64,000 bases of DNA from Paenibacillus_F chitinolyticus_A (GCF_045038035.1 NZ_CP173427.1:5580001-5644000), one strand, 5' to 3'. Counted from the first letter of the stretch, positions 21,298 through 32,833 are shown. A program made the numbers and translations. Notes: generated by a model not told the origin, from the letters alone.

Positions 21298-22236
21298 CTA
21301 TTCGTCGAACTGGTAAAGCGGAGTGCTCAAGTAACGCTCGCCGTTGCTCGGAATGACGGCAATAACACGTTTGCCGGGTCCGAGTTCTTTGGCAACTTTA
21401 AGGGCAGCGAAGATCGCCGCACCGGAAGAAATACCGCCCAGAATCCCTTCTTGACGGGCAACGCGGCGCGATGTTTCGAAAGCGTCCTCGTTGTCGACCG
21501 GGATGATCTGATCGTAGATTTCCGTGTTCAAAATGTCCGGTACAAAGCCGGCGCCGATCCCCTGGATCTTATGCGGGCCCGGCTTGCCTCCCGACAGAAC
21601 CGGCGAAGCGCTTGGCTCTACCGCTACGATTTTGATGCCCGGGAAGTTCTCGCGCAGCACCTCGCCCGTACCGGTGATCGTTCCGCCTGTTCCGATACCG
21701 GCGATAAAAGCATCCAGCTTGCCGTCATGACCTTTGATGGCTTCGACAATTTCCGGACCTGTCGTTTCACGGTGGATTTTGACGTTCGCCTGGTTCTTAA
21801 ACTGCTGAGGAATAAAATAGCTAGGGTTCTCCGCTTGAAGCTCTTCCGCTTTGCGGATAGCCCCCTTCATGCCTTCGGCTCCCGGTGTCAGAACAAGCTC
21901 GGCGCCGTAAGCGCGCAGCAGATTGCGGCGCTCCATGCTCATCGTTTCCGGCATAACCAGAATGGCACGGTACCCTTTCGCTGCCGCTACCATGGCCAGA
22001 CCGATCCCCGTGTTGCCGCTCGTCGGTTCTACGATCGTGTCGCCCGGCTTCAGCTTGCCTTCCTGTTCAGCGGTTTCGATCATGCTGATGGCAATCCGGT
22101 CTTTTACACTTGCTCCCGGGTTCTGGAACTCAAGCTTTACGTAAATTTCCGCGCTATCTTCCGGAACTACCCGGTTTAATTTTACAAGCGGAGTATTCCC
22201 GATTAACTGTGTAATGCTTTCCACCAATTTAGCCAT
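21298..22236 (-). CDS. cysK: Cysteine synthase A (O-acetylserine sulfhydrylase)
   Basis: About 312 residues from the ATG at 22236 with GGGAGG nine bases upstream; a GTG at 22245 is less well placed. The PLP enzyme makes cysteine from O-acetylserine and sulfide. The PLP lysine is in NPGASVKDRIA, the substrate loop is EPTSGNTGIGLA, and the phosphate-binding loop is GTGGTITGTGE. ISSGAAIFAAL follows. In B. subtilis cysK occupies the same place between yacD and pabB. Confidence 0.97.
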   Translation of the reverse strand: MAKLVESITQLIGNTPLVKLNRVVPEDSAEIYVKLEFQNPGASVKDRIAISMIETAEQEGKLKPGDTIVEPTSGNTGIGLAMVAAAKGYRAILVMPETMSMERRNLLRAYGAELVLTPGAEGMKGAIRKAEELQAENPSYFIPQQFKNQANVKIHRETTGPEIVEAIKGHDGKLDAFIAGIGTGGTITGTGEVLRENFPGIKIVAVEPSASPVLSGGKPGPHKIQGIGAGFVPDILNTEIYDQIIPVDNEDAFETSRRVARQEGILGGISSGAAIFAALKVAKELGPGKRVIAVIPSNGERYLSTPLYQFDE

Positions 22237-22305
22237 TCGTGTCACCCTCCCAGGTTTGGAAAAAAAGGATTTATATCCGAGTTATTAGGTTGGTATTATA
22301 ATCCT

Positions 22306-22334
22306 ATATTATCAGTGCCTAAGACCCTTGTCAA
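22306..22334 (-). promoter_or_regulatory. Sigma-A promoter of cysK
   Basis: Minus strand: TTGACA, 17-bp spacer, TAATAT, 70 bp upstream of the cysK start. The AT-rich stretch just downstream (22280-22305) would be a reasonable place for a CymR-type repressor, but I cannot confirm an operator. Confidence 0.8.
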
Positions 22335-22348
22335 CACCTTACAATTCT

Positions 22349-23299
22349 CTAAGAATTCGGGTTTAATCCCGGGTCGGCAACGGTCGCTTTCCACTTTTGG
22401 CGGAGGGACAGCAAATACTCGTTAAGAGGAGGCGCTTCCTGCAGGGCGAGCTGTTTCCGTACACTCTCCCGGATTGCCGCTTCGTCGGGACCGGTATTCA
22501 TTTTTTTCTCCGTGATTAAAATAAGGGCATATCCTCCCGCGGTCTTGATTGGCGCACTCAATTGGCCGACCCCTAATTTACGGGCCGCCTTCATGATCTC
22601 CGCCGGCTGGAACGGATCGTCCTCCTGCATCCAGCCCAGATCTCCTCCCTGGCTCCCGGAATCGTCCAAAGAACGGTCCCTGGCCAAAGTCGCGAAACTC
22701 TCTCCGCCCTGGTAGGCGGCCATCGCCTTTTTAGCCTGATCCAGAGTGGACACGACCATTTTGTGAAGATGAATTTGAGCGGTCTGCTTGAATTCGTCAG
22801 GATGCCCCTGTATGTACTTGGTAATCCGGTCGTCTGCTATCTCGACATCATGCGTCGCAAGCTTCTCGAGCAAAAGTTTATAGAGCACGTCTTCTCTGAC
22901 ATCCTCTCTGTTCATTCCGAGCTGTTCTTTCATCGAGTCGTAAAAGTTTTGTTCGTTCTCGTAGCCCTGCTGCATCCGCTTCAGCTCACGGCTGATTTCC
23001 GCTTCGTTGATGTCCACTCCCTGCTCCTGGGCTTCCAGCCGGAGGGTCTCGCGGTCCAGCATTTGATTGAGCATTTCGGCACCGTAGTGTTTGGTCAACT
23101 TCTCCGTCAATTCGCCTTGTGTAAATTCACGGCCCGTAATCCGGGCCACGATGTGACCGTCGGCAGGAGTTTCCCCGGAACGTCCGCCAGCCGCCGACTT
23201 CTTCCCTAGTCCCGTTTCCGACAATTGTAGCGACAAGAGGACAATGACTCCTATCGACAAAGCGAGGATAGCTCCCCACAACACTTTTACATTGTGCAT
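22349..23299 (-). CDS. yacD: PpiC/SurA-type peptidyl-prolyl isomerase, membrane-anchored (YacD-like)
   Basis: 316 residues. An uncleaved-looking hydrophobic segment at about residues 7-27 without a lipobox is followed by a SurA-N-like helical region and a parvulin (rotamase) domain at about 170-280 with IHLHKMVV, FATLARDRSLDDSGSQGGDLGWM and ALILITEKK. It probably helps fold exported proteins at the outer face of the membrane. In B. subtilis yacD lies between hslO and cysK, as here. Confidence 0.85.
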   Translation of the reverse strand: MHNVKVLWGAILALSIGVIVLLSLQLSETGLGKKSAAGGRSGETPADGHIVARITGREFTQGELTEKLTKHYGAEMLNQMLDRETLRLEAQEQGVDINEAEISRELKRMQQGYENEQNFYDSMKEQLGMNREDVREDVLYKLLLEKLATHDVEIADDRITKYIQGHPDEFKQTAQIHLHKMVVSTLDQAKKAMAAYQGGESFATLARDRSLDDSGSQGGDLGWMQEDDPFQPAEIMKAARKLGVGQLSAPIKTAGGYALILITEKKMNTGPDEAAIRESVRKQLALQEAPPLNEYLLSLRQKWKATVADPGLNPNS

Positions 23300-23317
23300 G
23301 CTCTCTCCCTCGATTTG

Positions 23318-24193
23318 TTACTTGTTGATGGAATCCAACATAGTTTGCAGCTCTTCGCGTTCAAACTGGTAAGCTTCGTTGCAGAAATGGCAGACGACTT
23401 CCGCCCGTCCGTCTTCATCGATTAAAGATTGAAGCTCATCACGGCCCAAGCTGATGATAGTCTGCTCCACTCTTTCCCGGGAACATTTGCATTGAAAAGA
23501 TACGGCAGACCGCTCCATGATTTCTACGGAAGGCAGCACTTCTTTCAGCACTTCTTCAAGCGATGCGCCGCGATCCAGCAGGGTAGTGATCGGCGGGATC
23601 TGTGCCAGCGTCTTTTCGATTTCAGTGATTTCATCGTCCGTCAGTCCCGGCAGAAGCTGAATAATGAACCCTCCGGAGACTTTGACCGTCCGGTCGACGT
23701 CCACAAGCACACCAAGGGCAACAGCCGAAGGCGTCTGTTCGGACTTGGCGAAATAGTAGGTAAAATCTTCGGCCAGTTCACCGGAGACGATCGGGATGCT
23801 GCCGCGGTAATTTTCTTTAAGCCCAAGATCCTTCGTTACATATAAAAAGCCTTCCGTTCCGACCGCGCCCGCCACATCCAGCTTGCCCTTGGCGTTCAAT
23901 GGCAGATCTACATTCGGATCGTCTACATATCCGCGTACCTCGCCCTTGGAATTCGCGTCAACGACGATAGAACCGATAGGTCCGCCGCCCTTAACCTGCA
24001 GGGTCAGCTTTTCTTCGCCCTTCAGCATTGCGCCCATCATAAGACCGGCTGCGGCCGTTCTCCCGAGGGCAGCCGTGGCTGTCGGTGTCGTATTGTGCCG
24101 TCGGCGGAGTTCTTCCGTAATGGAAGTCGTCAGGACGGCAAACGCCCGGACCCTTCCTTCCAGGGCGGTCCCCCGGATTAAATAATCACTCAT
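23318..24193 (-). CDS. hslO: Redox-regulated chaperone Hsp33
   Basis: About 291 residues from the ATG at 24193 (GTG at 24196 is the alternative). The C-terminus carries the zinc-binding redox switch, CKC and CHFC, whose oxidation activates the chaperone against unfolded proteins under oxidative stress. N-terminal GTALEGRVRAFAV and GRTAAAGLMMGAMLKGEEKLTLQVKG are typical. GGGG lies seven bases upstream of the start. It follows coaX, as in B. subtilis. Confidence 0.95.
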   Translation of the reverse strand: MSDYLIRGTALEGRVRAFAVLTTSITEELRRRHNTTPTATAALGRTAAAGLMMGAMLKGEEKLTLQVKGGGPIGSIVVDANSKGEVRGYVDDPNVDLPLNAKGKLDVAGAVGTEGFLYVTKDLGLKENYRGSIPIVSGELAEDFTYYFAKSEQTPSAVALGVLVDVDRTVKVSGGFIIQLLPGLTDDEITEIEKTLAQIPPITTLLDRGASLEEVLKEVLPSVEIMERSAVSFQCKCSRERVEQTIISLGRDELQSLIDEDGRAEVVCHFCNEAYQFEREELQTMLDSINK

Positions 24194-24216
24194 CACGTTA
24201 CCCCGTTTCTTGTAAG

Positions 24217-24990
24217 CTATTCCTGCTTCGCATTTTTAACATAAATAAGGCGCAGGCCCTCCAGCGTCAGCATCGGATCGACGACATCGATCGTACGGGA
24301 TTCGCTTGCAATCAGCTCGGCATGTCCTCCAGTCGCGATAACCTTAGGCGCAATGCCGAATTCCTGCTTGACCCGGTCCACGATTCCGTCTACCTGGCCG
24401 ACATAGCCGAAAATGATTCCGGCCTGCATGGACGATATCGTGTTGCGTCCGATAACGCTCTTGGGCTTGATCAGTTCGATACGCGGCAGTTTGGCCGCCC
24501 GCTGATACAGAGCCTCGGTTGATATTCCAATACCGGGCGCAATCGCACAGCCGATAAGCTGTCCGGCCTTGTCTATATAATCGTACGTGGTCGCCGTACC
24601 GAAATCAACAATGATGCAAGGAGAGCCATACAGCTCGAGCGCAGCCACGGCATTGACGATCCGGTCCGCCCCCACTTCCTTCGGATTATCGACCCGGATG
24701 TTGAGCCCCGTCTTGATGCCCGGCCCTACGATAAGCGGCGTTCTCTTCACATATTTTAAACAAAGGTGTTCCAGCGCAAACATCAGAGGCGGAACAACGG
24801 ATGAAATAATGACCCCTTCAATCTGCTGGATATCAATGCCGGCATATTGAAAGAGGTTATGAAACATCATCCCGTACTCGTCCACGGTCGCAGAGCGATT
24901 CGTGCCGAGCCGCCAGTGATGAAGCAATTCGGTACCCTGATAAATGCCCAGGACTATATTGGTGTTGCCAACGTCTACGACTAAAATCAC
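24217..24990 (-). CDS. coaX: Type III pantothenate kinase
   Basis: 257 residues. The enzyme phosphorylates pantothenate in the first step of coenzyme A synthesis and belongs to the acetate/sugar kinase/Hsc70 fold. Motifs: VVDVGNTNIVLG at the N-terminus, the GADRIVNAVAA segment and the IIVDFGTATTYD catalytic region. The start is a GTG at 24990 with AAAGGAG seven bases upstream; its GTGA overlaps the nadC stop by four bases, so it is translationally coupled to the NAD genes. Confidence 0.95.
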   Translation of the reverse strand: MILVVDVGNTNIVLGIYQGTELLHHWRLGTNRSATVDEYGMMFHNLFQYAGIDIQQIEGVIISSVVPPLMFALEHLCLKYVKRTPLIVGPGIKTGLNIRVDNPKEVGADRIVNAVAALELYGSPCIIVDFGTATTYDYIDKAGQLIGCAIAPGIGISTEALYQRAAKLPRIELIKPKSVIGRNTISSMQAGIIFGYVGQVDGIVDRVKQEFGIAPKVIATGGHAELIASESRTIDVVDPMLTLEGLRLIYVKNAKQE

Positions 24991-25856
24991 AAGGAAACTC
25001 CTTTCTGCTCGTTAAGATCCAGACTGATATCAAGCGCAGACACGGAGTAGGTCAGTCTTCCGACGGAAATCACATGTACCCCTGTTTCCGCCAGCGATTT
25101 GATCGTTTCCAGCGTAACGGAACCGGAGCCTTCCACCAATACATGGGGAGCCTGGCTCTTTACGATGGAAACGGCTTTGGCCATATCGGCCGCTTTCATA
25201 TTGTCCAGCATAATAATATCGGCGCCAACCGCAATGGCTTCGTCCAACTGTTCGAAGTTCTCCACCTCTACTTCAATTTTCATCGTATGAGGGATTCTCG
25301 AACGAGCCGCACGGACTGCCGCCGTAATGCTACCTGCACCCTTGATGTGATTATCTTTGATCATGACGGCATCGTACAGGCCGTAGCGGTGATTAAACCC
25401 GCCGCCGACTCGTACGGCGTATTTCTCAAGCATCCGGTGCCCCGGTGTCGTTTTCCGTGTATCGACGAGCCGGGTAGGAAGACCCTCCAGCGCGTTCACA
25501 TATTGACGCGTACGCGTGGCGATACCGGACATCCGTTGAAGAAGATTGAGAGCAAGCCGTTCTCCCTTCAGGATACTCCGAGTGTTTCCAGTCACGATGG
25601 CTATTACCGTCCCCTTGGAAACAAACTCCCCTTCCTTTACCTGCGGCGAAAACACCAGGTTCTTGTCCACTTCCGCGAATACTTCCTGAGCTACGCGCAG
25701 GCCCGCCACAATTCCGGATTCTTTCAGATGAATGATCCCTTTGCTCTGCTGGTCCGCGGGGATGGTGTACATCGTGGTCACATCGCCCGTTCCGATATCC
25801 TCGTCGAGCCACAACTTGATGTTCTGCCGTATTTGTTTAAAGTTTAATTCCATCAT
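24987..25856 (-). CDS. nadC: Nicotinate-nucleotide pyrophosphorylase (quinolinate phosphoribosyltransferase)
   Basis: 289 residues. The enzyme converts quinolinate and PRPP to nicotinate mononucleotide. Motifs: LDEDIGTGDVTT near residue 16, RKTTPGHRMLEKYAVRVGGG, HNHRYGLYD-type GFNHRYGLYDAVMIKDNH and KIEVEVENFEQ, and the phosphate loop EGSGSVT followed by VHVISVGRLT. The start at 25856 lies 20 bp inside the end of nadB. It is the last gene of a nadA-nadB-nadC order. Confidence 0.96.
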   Translation of the reverse strand: MMELNFKQIRQNIKLWLDEDIGTGDVTTMYTIPADQQSKGIIHLKESGIVAGLRVAQEVFAEVDKNLVFSPQVKEGEFVSKGTVIAIVTGNTRSILKGERLALNLLQRMSGIATRTRQYVNALEGLPTRLVDTRKTTPGHRMLEKYAVRVGGGFNHRYGLYDAVMIKDNHIKGAGSITAAVRAARSRIPHTMKIEVEVENFEQLDEAIAVGADIIMLDNMKAADMAKAVSIVKSQAPHVLVEGSGSVTLETIKSLAETGVHVISVGRLTYSVSALDISLDLNEQKGVSL

Positions 25857-27468
25857 TAAGTATCCACTCCTCCGTCAGACCACATTCACGGTTTAATACG
25901 GTATGTTTAAGCCACTGCTCGTCTCTCCGCTGCGGAAAGTCTTCCCGGTAATGCCCGCCGCGGCTTTCTTCACGACGCAGCGCGGCTTCGGCTGTCAGCA
26001 GCGCACAGGTCAGCAAATTAGCGAATTCATAATCTTCCCTGCGGGTAAGGCATGAGTCGAAGGACGGCAGATGCCGTTTAAGTTCGTCAAGTCCCCGCTG
26101 AAGCCCGGCCGCATCCCGGCGGACTCCCGCATAACGAACCATGACCTTCTGCAACTTCAATTTTTTCTCTACCATTGCCTGTTTCGGCAGCTCCGTACGG
26201 GCAGCGGTTTCCTGACCCGTCTGAGGCACCTCGTTCAGAAGCGGGGCAAGTGACCGGATACGATCTATAATCCGGCGTCCGAAAACAATCGCTTCAGATA
26301 ACGAATTGCTCGCCAGCCGATTGGCTCCGTGTACACCCGTAGAGGATACTTCCCCGCAGGCGAACAGCCTCTTTATGTTGGTTTCCCCATGCAGATCGGT
26401 CTTTACCCCTCCCATCATATAATGGGCGGCAGGGGCGACGGGAATCCAATCGCTTGTCAAGTCCAGTCCGAATGACAGACAAGTTTCATAGATGGTAGGA
26501 AACCGGTGCCGGATCATCTGTTCCGGCTCATGGGTTATATCCAGGTAGATGAAACTGGAGCCCGTCTCCTCGATTTCGCTGACGATCGCGCGGGCTACTA
26601 CATCTCGGGGGGCAAGCTCGAGCTGGGGATGGTATTTCTCCATAAACCGCTCCCCTTTGATGTTGCGCAAATAAGCGCCCTCACCGCGGACCGCCTCCGA
26701 AATCAGAAAACGCGGCGCTCCCGGGTAAACAAGCACGGTCGGATGAAACTGGATAAACTCCATATCACGTATGTCAGCTCCGGCACGGTAAGCGATCGCC
26801 ACCCCGTCTCCGGTCGCAACGTCCGGATTAGTCGTGTAGCGGAACAACTGACCCGCACCGCCTGTGCAAAGCACGGTCGCGTTGCCCTGGACATATACAC
26901 GCTGCCCATCGGGCTTTTGAACCAGAGCCCCGCAGCATTCCCCATCAACCGTAATCAGATCAATCACAATATGATCATCCCAAATTTCAATGGACGGGTT
27001 ATTCTTGGTATTTTCGGAAAGCGCCCTCACAATCTCAGCGCCGGTCGCATCCCCGTTCGCATGGAGAATTCTCCGCTGGCTGTGAGCGCCTTCTTTGGTC
27101 AGGGCGATTTCCCCGTTTTCCAAATCAAACTGCGTCCCCATCCGGATCAGGTCCTGTACGCCCTGCGGTCCTTCATGAACCAGTACGTCCACGGCATCTC
27201 GCGAACACAAGCCCGCGCCAGCGACAAGCGTATCCTGCAGATGATACTCAGGCGAATCTTCATCGGAAATTACAGCGGCAATTCCACCTTGGGCATACCG
27301 GGTGTTGCTGTCCAGAAGCGATTTCTTCGTAATCAAAAGCACGCGTTGAGAAGCGCTGGCCTGCAGGGCCGTGAATAAACCGGCAATTCCTGCGCCGATA
27401 ATGATTACGTCGGTTTTATAGTGCGGAATGGCTGTCAAATCCGTATCCGTTAAGTATCTAGGTATCAT
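25837..27468 (-). CDS. nadB: L-aspartate oxidase
   Basis: 543 residues. FAD enzyme oxidising aspartate to iminoaspartate for quinolinate synthesis. IIIGAGIAGLFTALQA is the FAD-binding motif; RYAQGGIAAV, GGAGQLFRYTTNPDVATGDG, EFIQFHPT, the catalytic-region APAAHYMMGGV and GANRLASNSLSEA are all present. The C-terminal helical domain is complete. It lies 40 bp downstream of nadA. Confidence 0.96.
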   Translation of the reverse strand: MIPRYLTDTDLTAIPHYKTDVIIIGAGIAGLFTALQASASQRVLLITKKSLLDSNTRYAQGGIAAVISDEDSPEYHLQDTLVAGAGLCSRDAVDVLVHEGPQGVQDLIRMGTQFDLENGEIALTKEGAHSQRRILHANGDATGAEIVRALSENTKNNPSIEIWDDHIVIDLITVDGECCGALVQKPDGQRVYVQGNATVLCTGGAGQLFRYTTNPDVATGDGVAIAYRAGADIRDMEFIQFHPTVLVYPGAPRFLISEAVRGEGAYLRNIKGERFMEKYHPQLELAPRDVVARAIVSEIEETGSSFIYLDITHEPEQMIRHRFPTIYETCLSFGLDLTSDWIPVAPAAHYMMGGVKTDLHGETNIKRLFACGEVSSTGVHGANRLASNSLSEAIVFGRRIIDRIRSLAPLLNEVPQTGQETAARTELPKQAMVEKKLKLQKVMVRYAGVRRDAAGLQRGLDELKRHLPSFDSCLTRREDYEFANLLTCALLTAEAALRREESRGGHYREDFPQRRDEQWLKHTVLNRECGLTEEWILNDGIKL

Positions 27469-27508
27469 GGCGGTTCACCCGTGCCTTCAACAAAGAGAGT
27501 AGCGCATG

Positions 27509-28447
27509 CTACTTTACTTGTAACATGCGCTCTAAGGAAAGCTTTGCTTTTTCAGCCACTTCCGGTGCCACATAGATTTCAGGCTGCATGGTTTCCAGAC
27601 ACCGGACGACTTTTTTCAAGTTGTTTACTTTCATATTCGGGCATACCAGGTATTTTGTGGCAAAATGAAAGGTTTTATTAGGGCTGTCTAAACGAAGCTG
27701 ATAGCCTGTTCCGTCTTCCGTTCCGACGATAAACTCCTGGCAATCAGATTCACGGCAGTACTTGATGATGGCCGTCGTGCTGCCTACGAAATCTCCGAGC
27801 TTCACAACCTCCGGTCGGCATTCCGGGTGAACCACGAATTGCGCGTTGGGATGAGCCGCCTTCATTTCCTCGACATCTTTGACGGTCAGCATATCGTGGG
27901 TGTTGCAGTAGCCTTCCCAGATGATCATTTTTTTGTTTGTGAATTTTGATACATAGTCGCCTAAATTTTTATCCGGTACCCAGATAATCTCCTCGGCATC
28001 GATCGATTCGATGACTTTTCTTGCATTTGCGGATGTGCAGCAGATATCCGTTTCGGACTTCACTTCCGCTGACGTGTTGATGTAGGCAACAACCTTCGCA
28101 TTGGGGTGCTCTTTCTTCAGAGCCCGCAATCCTTCCACGTTCACCATGTCGGCCATTGGGCAGCCGGCCCGTTCGTCGGGAATAATCACCGTCTTGGTAG
28201 GAGCGAGAATTTTAGCGCTTTCCCCCATAAAGTGTACTCCGCAAAAAACGATAACATCTGCATCGGTTTCAGCGGCTTTCTGAGCCAGAAGAAATGAATC
28301 CCCGCGGAAATCGGCGACTTCCTGAATCTCGTCACGCTGGTAGTAATGAGCGAGAATAATGGCATTGCGTTCTTTCTTAAGCTCTAAAATTCGCTCTTTC
28401 AGCAGTCTGTTCTGCTCGGCTTTTCTTTCGAGAGCCAATGCCTCCAT
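27509..28447 (-). CDS. nadA: Quinolinate synthase A
   Basis: 312 residues. The [4Fe-4S] enzyme condenses iminoaspartate with dihydroxyacetone phosphate to quinolinate. Early HYYQRDEIQEVADFRGDS, FCGVHFMGESAKIL, CCTSANARKV, VHPECRPEV and CPNMKVNNL supply the conserved iron-sulfur cysteines and substrate residues. AAGGAGG precedes the ATG at 28447. It is the first gene of the nad cluster and has a good promoter. Confidence 0.96.
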   Translation of the reverse strand: MEALALERKAEQNRLLKERILELKKERNAIILAHYYQRDEIQEVADFRGDSFLLAQKAAETDADVIVFCGVHFMGESAKILAPTKTVIIPDERAGCPMADMVNVEGLRALKKEHPNAKVVAYINTSAEVKSETDICCTSANARKVIESIDAEEIIWVPDKNLGDYVSKFTNKKMIIWEGYCNTHDMLTVKDVEEMKAAHPNAQFVVHPECRPEVVKLGDFVGSTTAIIKYCRESDCQEFIVGTEDGTGYQLRLDSPNKTFHFATKYLVCPNMKVNNLKKVVRCLETMQPEIYVAPEVAEKAKLSLERMLQVK

Positions 28448-28556
28448 GAATGCATCCTCCTTATATGAAGCGGCACGCCCTATGATGAATAGCTATGGCG
28501 ATCGCCTTCTCACCCTTGTGAACTCTTTGTAAAAGGCAATTCAAGTATCACAACTA

Positions 28557-28585
28557 AATTTACACAACATGCTTGGACGTGTCAA
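28557..28585 (-). promoter_or_regulatory. Sigma-A promoter of the nadA-nadB-nadC-coaX unit
   Basis: Minus strand: TTGACA, 17-bp spacer, TAAATT, placed between the ftsH terminator and nadA. The spacing and perfect -35 make it a likely start for the whole cofactor cluster. Confidence 0.7.
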
Positions 28586-28609
28586 TCCGCAAATCCGGCC
28601 GCTAAAATG

Positions 28610-28641
28610 AAAAAACCGGACGTCCGCGGGGACATCCGGTT
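28610..28641 (-). terminator. Intrinsic terminator after ftsH
   Basis: Minus strand AACCGGATGTCC/GGACGTCCGGTT (one mismatch) followed by TTTTCATTTT, 20 bp beyond the ftsH stop. Confidence 0.9.
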
Positions 28642-28660
28642 GTATACTCAGTTCTATCGG

Positions 28661-30637
<1,977 letters not shown>

Positions 30638-30653
30638 CCGCTACCTCCTCTCA

Positions 30654-30690
30654 AACGACACACTTTTTATATTTTACCACAGCATGTCTT
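30654..30690 (-). promoter_or_regulatory. Candidate ftsH promoter
   Basis: Minus strand TTGTGA, an 18-bp spacer and TAAAAT lie in the 95-bp gap between hpt and ftsH. Positions are approximate and the -35 is only a partial match. Confidence 0.35.
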
Positions 30691-30732
30691 AGCATCACAA
30701 CAAAGCCGGCCGTGGGACATACCCGGGTGTTC

Positions 30733-31272
30733 TTAAGAAGAGTAAATCTCTGGTTTCAGAACACCGATGTAAGGAAGATTGCGGTATTTCTCGGCATAAT
30801 CAAGCCCGTAGCCTACGATAAACGCATCCGGAATTTCAAAACCGGCATAATCGGGCTGCAGATCGACGGACCGTCTGGCAGGTTTGTTGAACAGAGTAAC
30901 CACAGACACGGACTGGGCATTTCTTCTCTCAAGCACGTCAATGAGGTAGCTCAGGGTCAAACCGCTGTCGATAATATCTTCGACGATCAGTACGTGACGT
31001 CCTTCTACGGAGACGTCCAAATCTTTAATGATTTTGACGACGCCCGACGACTTGGTCGATTGTCCGTAGCTGGATACTGCCATAAAATCAAGCTCAAGCG
31101 GAATCGTAACCTGCTTAACGAGGTCCGCCATGAAAATAAAGGCTCCTTTAAGCACACAAATCACAAGCGGATTGCGGCCTTCGAAGTCTTTGGATATCTG
31201 GGCTCCAAGCTCCTGTACCTTAGCTTGGATTTGTTCCTCCGAGTAAAAAACTTCTTGAATGTCGTTAAACAA
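30733..31272 (-). CDS. hpt: Hypoxanthine phosphoribosyltransferase
   Basis: 179 residues. Salvages hypoxanthine (and guanine) with PRPP. The PRPP-binding motif VLIVEDIIDSGLTLSYL and the early VICVLKGAFIFMADLV segment are clear, and the C-terminal VGYGLDYAEKYRNLPYIGVL is family-typical. The start is a TTG at 31272 with GGGGAG close upstream. The order tilS-hpt-ftsH matches B. subtilis. Confidence 0.96.
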   Translation of the reverse strand: MFNDIQEVFYSEEQIQAKVQELGAQISKDFEGRNPLVICVLKGAFIFMADLVKQVTIPLELDFMAVSSYGQSTKSSGVVKIIKDLDVSVEGRHVLIVEDIIDSGLTLSYLIDVLERRNAQSVSVVTLFNKPARRSVDLQPDYAGFEIPDAFIVGYGLDYAEKYRNLPYIGVLKPEIYSS

Positions 31273-31312
31273 GGATGCTCCCCCTACTTAATAATATGAA
31301 AACTGTGACAAA

Positions 31313-32833
31313 TCATTCTCCAAGGCCGTTTCCCTCAGTCACCGGGGGCTCAATCCGGATGTGCAACCAACGTACGGTTCCCGGTCCGACAAGCGCATGG
31401 CGGGAACGACGAACGCCCGGTATCCACAGAACCCTTCCTTCTGCATCCATAAGCAGCGGAAGCCGGTCTCTGCGGCTGGGCGGTATTTTGGCATCCATGA
31501 GAATATCTTTTACTTTTTTGGTGCCGTTTAAACCAAACACGTCCAAACGGTCCCCGGCTTGCCGGTTTCTCACCGACAACGGCATCCGAAGGGCATCAAG
31601 GTCAAACCAAGCCTCGTCGGGGCAGGCTGCCGCCGGAATATCGGCGCCGCCGACTCCATCCCGCTCCTCGGCCTTAAAACCAAAGGTCACTCCGGCTTCC
31701 GGAATAGGCAGAAACGGCTGCTGCAAGTCCACTTGATGCAAAAAAGCCGCATCCCCCGACCTGGCTGATGTCTCGGATCGAAAGCAGATACGTTCGTACT
31801 CACGAATCAAGGCAATGCGTCCGTCGATTGGCCATGTGAGATTGGAGGGACTGTCCTGCACAATTACCGTACGAATCGCCTCTAATCTTGCATAATCGAC
31901 GTTTTCCTCTTGAAAAGCGAGATAATTTAATATTAGTTTAATCACACGCCTTTGTAAAGCGACGTGCAAGTGAACAAAATCACCCCGATCCAAACTCGCT
32001 GCACCCGCCTCGTCCTTGACGACGGAAGCATACACGCGGTCAGCTTCGCGGTCCATATAATCGTTCTCGGCCGTCATGATTTCGCCCAGCCGGTTCAAGG
32101 ACTCCGGAAGCTGATCGTTATATTGGCGCAAATATGGCATCGCATCCAGCCGTATCCGATTCCGGAAATACTTCCGGGAATCGTTGCTGCTGTCCCGGCA
32201 GTAAGCGAGCCCCAGGAAATCACAATAACTAATTACCTCTTTCTTGTATATACGAAGCATAGGCCGGACGAGTTCCACTTTTTTTTCGGCTCGCCGCTCG
32301 GGTATTCCCGTTAATCCTCCGGGCCCGGTGCCCCGTAAAATCCGCATCAGAATCGTCTCGGCCTGATCGTCCGCGTGATGGGCGAGCGCGATTTTGCTTG
32401 CGCCATACTTGCGGGCCGTCTCAAAAAGGAACTCATACCGTTTCCGCCGCGCCGCGACCTGAGAGTTCAAGGCTGTTTCTTCTATATAAGCAGGCACATC
32501 GATAAAAGCCGACTCGCAGGGCAATCCGAGACGCTCCGCAAAGGAAGCGACGAATGCCGCTTCTCTGTCGGATTCCTCTCCCCGGAACCGGTGATTGACA
32601 TGCGCTACGATGAGGCGCCAATTCCTTGAACCCGACATCCCGTACAGCAAATGAAGAAGCGCAACCGAATCGGGCCCTCCCGAAACGGCTACAACGATGG
32701 TATCGCCCGGTTCCAGCAGCTTCTCTTCGGCTATACGGCTCTCGACGGCCGCACGGACCCGGAATCCCGGGTCCAATCCTTTGTTGCCGGGCTCCCTATG
32801 GTCAGCCTCTCTGGGCAGCCGCTTCCCTTCCAT
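31313..32833 (-). CDS. tilS: tRNA(Ile)-lysidine synthetase
   Basis: About 506 residues from the ATG at 32833. The N-terminal PP-loop ATP-binding motif SGGPDSVALLH is followed by HVNHRFRGEESDREAAFV and ALAHHADDQAETILMRILRGTG, as in TilS, which converts the wobble cytidine of the minor tRNA-Ile (CAT) to lysidine. The C-terminal TilS domains are present. Earlier TTG/GTG starts (32857, 32869) are possible, and the frame stays open to 32959, so the start is uncertain; the segment before the PP-loop is longer than in B. subtilis. Confidence 0.92.
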   Translation of the reverse strand: MEGKRLPREADHREPGNKGLDPGFRVRAAVESRIAEEKLLEPGDTIVVAVSGGPDSVALLHLLYGMSGSRNWRLIVAHVNHRFRGEESDREAAFVASFAERLGLPCESAFIDVPAYIEETALNSQVAARRKRYEFLFETARKYGASKIALAHHADDQAETILMRILRGTGPGGLTGIPERRAEKKVELVRPMLRIYKKEVISYCDFLGLAYCRDSSNDSRKYFRNRIRLDAMPYLRQYNDQLPESLNRLGEIMTAENDYMDREADRVYASVVKDEAGAASLDRGDFVHLHVALQRRVIKLILNYLAFQEENVDYARLEAIRTVIVQDSPSNLTWPIDGRIALIREYERICFRSETSARSGDAAFLHQVDLQQPFLPIPEAGVTFGFKAEERDGVGGADIPAAACPDEAWFDLDALRMPLSVRNRQAGDRLDVFGLNGTKKVKDILMDAKIPPSRRDRLPLLMDAEGRVLWIPGVRRSRHALVGPGTVRWLHIRIEPPVTEGNGLGE

